A stretch of DNA of 6,182 nucleotides from Candidatus Dadabacteria bacterium RIFCSPHIGHO2_12_FULL_53_21 (GTDB taxonomy: Bacteria > Desulfobacterota_D > UBA1144 > Nemesobacterales > UBA2774): assembly GCA_001775255.1 (NCBI GenBank), contig MFCJ01000109.1, positions 735 through 6,916 on the forward strand. The letters run 5' to 3'. The position numbers and the translations under genes were made by a program. Positions 6,064 through 6,182 of the stretch are shown here, piece after piece; positions within the stretch are counted from its first letter, which is position 1, and each line of letters opens with the position of its first letter. The notes under the pieces were generated by a model. The model ran no database searches, was not told the DNA's origin, and was given only the letters and a program-made list of their open reading frames with translations.

Positions 6064-6182
6064 TATTTTATTATATCATAAGCATGCTAATCGATATAGC
6101 GATATCTACCCGGATGGTTTTATAAACATACATTGAGACTGAAACATTATAAAGAATTAGCCTGTAGGTGAAGAAAAACGAG
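6064..6182. other. AT-rich spacer with no supported gene
   Basis: Apart from the lipB -10 box, this stretch holds two small palindromic elements: AGCATGCT (6081-6088) and GATAT-N4-ATATC (6093-6106). A GTG near 6168 opens a few plus-strand codons to the window edge, but it has no ribosome site and is too short to call a gene. Confidence 0.4.
6070..6075 (-). promoter_or_regulatory. Consensus -10 box directly upstream of lipB
   Basis: The minus strand reads TATAAT at 6075-6070, ending 6 nt before the lipB ATG. With usual spacing, transcription would begin at or within a base or two of the start codon. No good -35 hexamer is seen at 16-18 nt; that stretch instead holds GATAT-N4-ATATC (6093-6106), which could bind a regulator. 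Confidence 0.5.

Overview
The window is bacterial. It has compact genes, Shine-Dalgarno sites and sigma70-like promoters, about 50% G+C in the genes and AT-rich spacers. A lipoprotein signal peptide and a lipB-type octanoyltransferase point to a Gram-negative. The HisKA_2 kinase, MEDS-domain protein and heavy use of ATA and AGG codons resemble Desulfobacterota, Nitrospirota or Dadabacteria-like lineages, but that placement is inference and I cannot assign a species.

Layout. Minus strand, read right to left from 3201 to the left edge, is a three-gene signalling operon: a soluble sensor histidine kinase with two tandem GAF domains and a HisKA_2/HATPase_c core (3201-1111), a receiver-domain response regulator (1088-546), and a MEDS-domain sensory protein that runs off the window (541-1). 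Gaps are 22 and 4 nt, so co-transcription is likely. Next is a 312-bp AT-rich divergent spacer (3202-3513) with a good promoter facing each way and a cluster of TCACC/GGTGA half-sites, including a near-perfect 23-bp inverted repeat just upstream of one -35 box. Plus strand, 3514-4218 encodes a LuxR/NarL-type regulator whose receiver domain has lost every canonical phosphorylation residue. A promoter-bearing spacer follows, then a putative lipoprotein of unknown function (4358-5242). A short spacer with a three-copy 11-bp tandem repeat separates it from the convergent minus-strand lipB (6063-5311), which looks leaderless. The last 119 bp hold no gene I can support.

How it may work. The GAF kinase probably senses a cytoplasmic small molecule or redox state and phosphorylates the adjacent single-receiver regulator. 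That regulator has no DNA-binding domain; its C-terminal hairpin resembles a HisKA dimerisation domain with the histidine replaced. The MEDS protein may be a second sensory input. Transcriptional output could come from the divergently encoded LuxR-type protein, which is probably phosphorylation-independent and is well placed to bind the inverted repeat between the two units. This circuit is a hypothesis from domain content and arrangement. The lipoprotein and lipB show no evident functional link to it.
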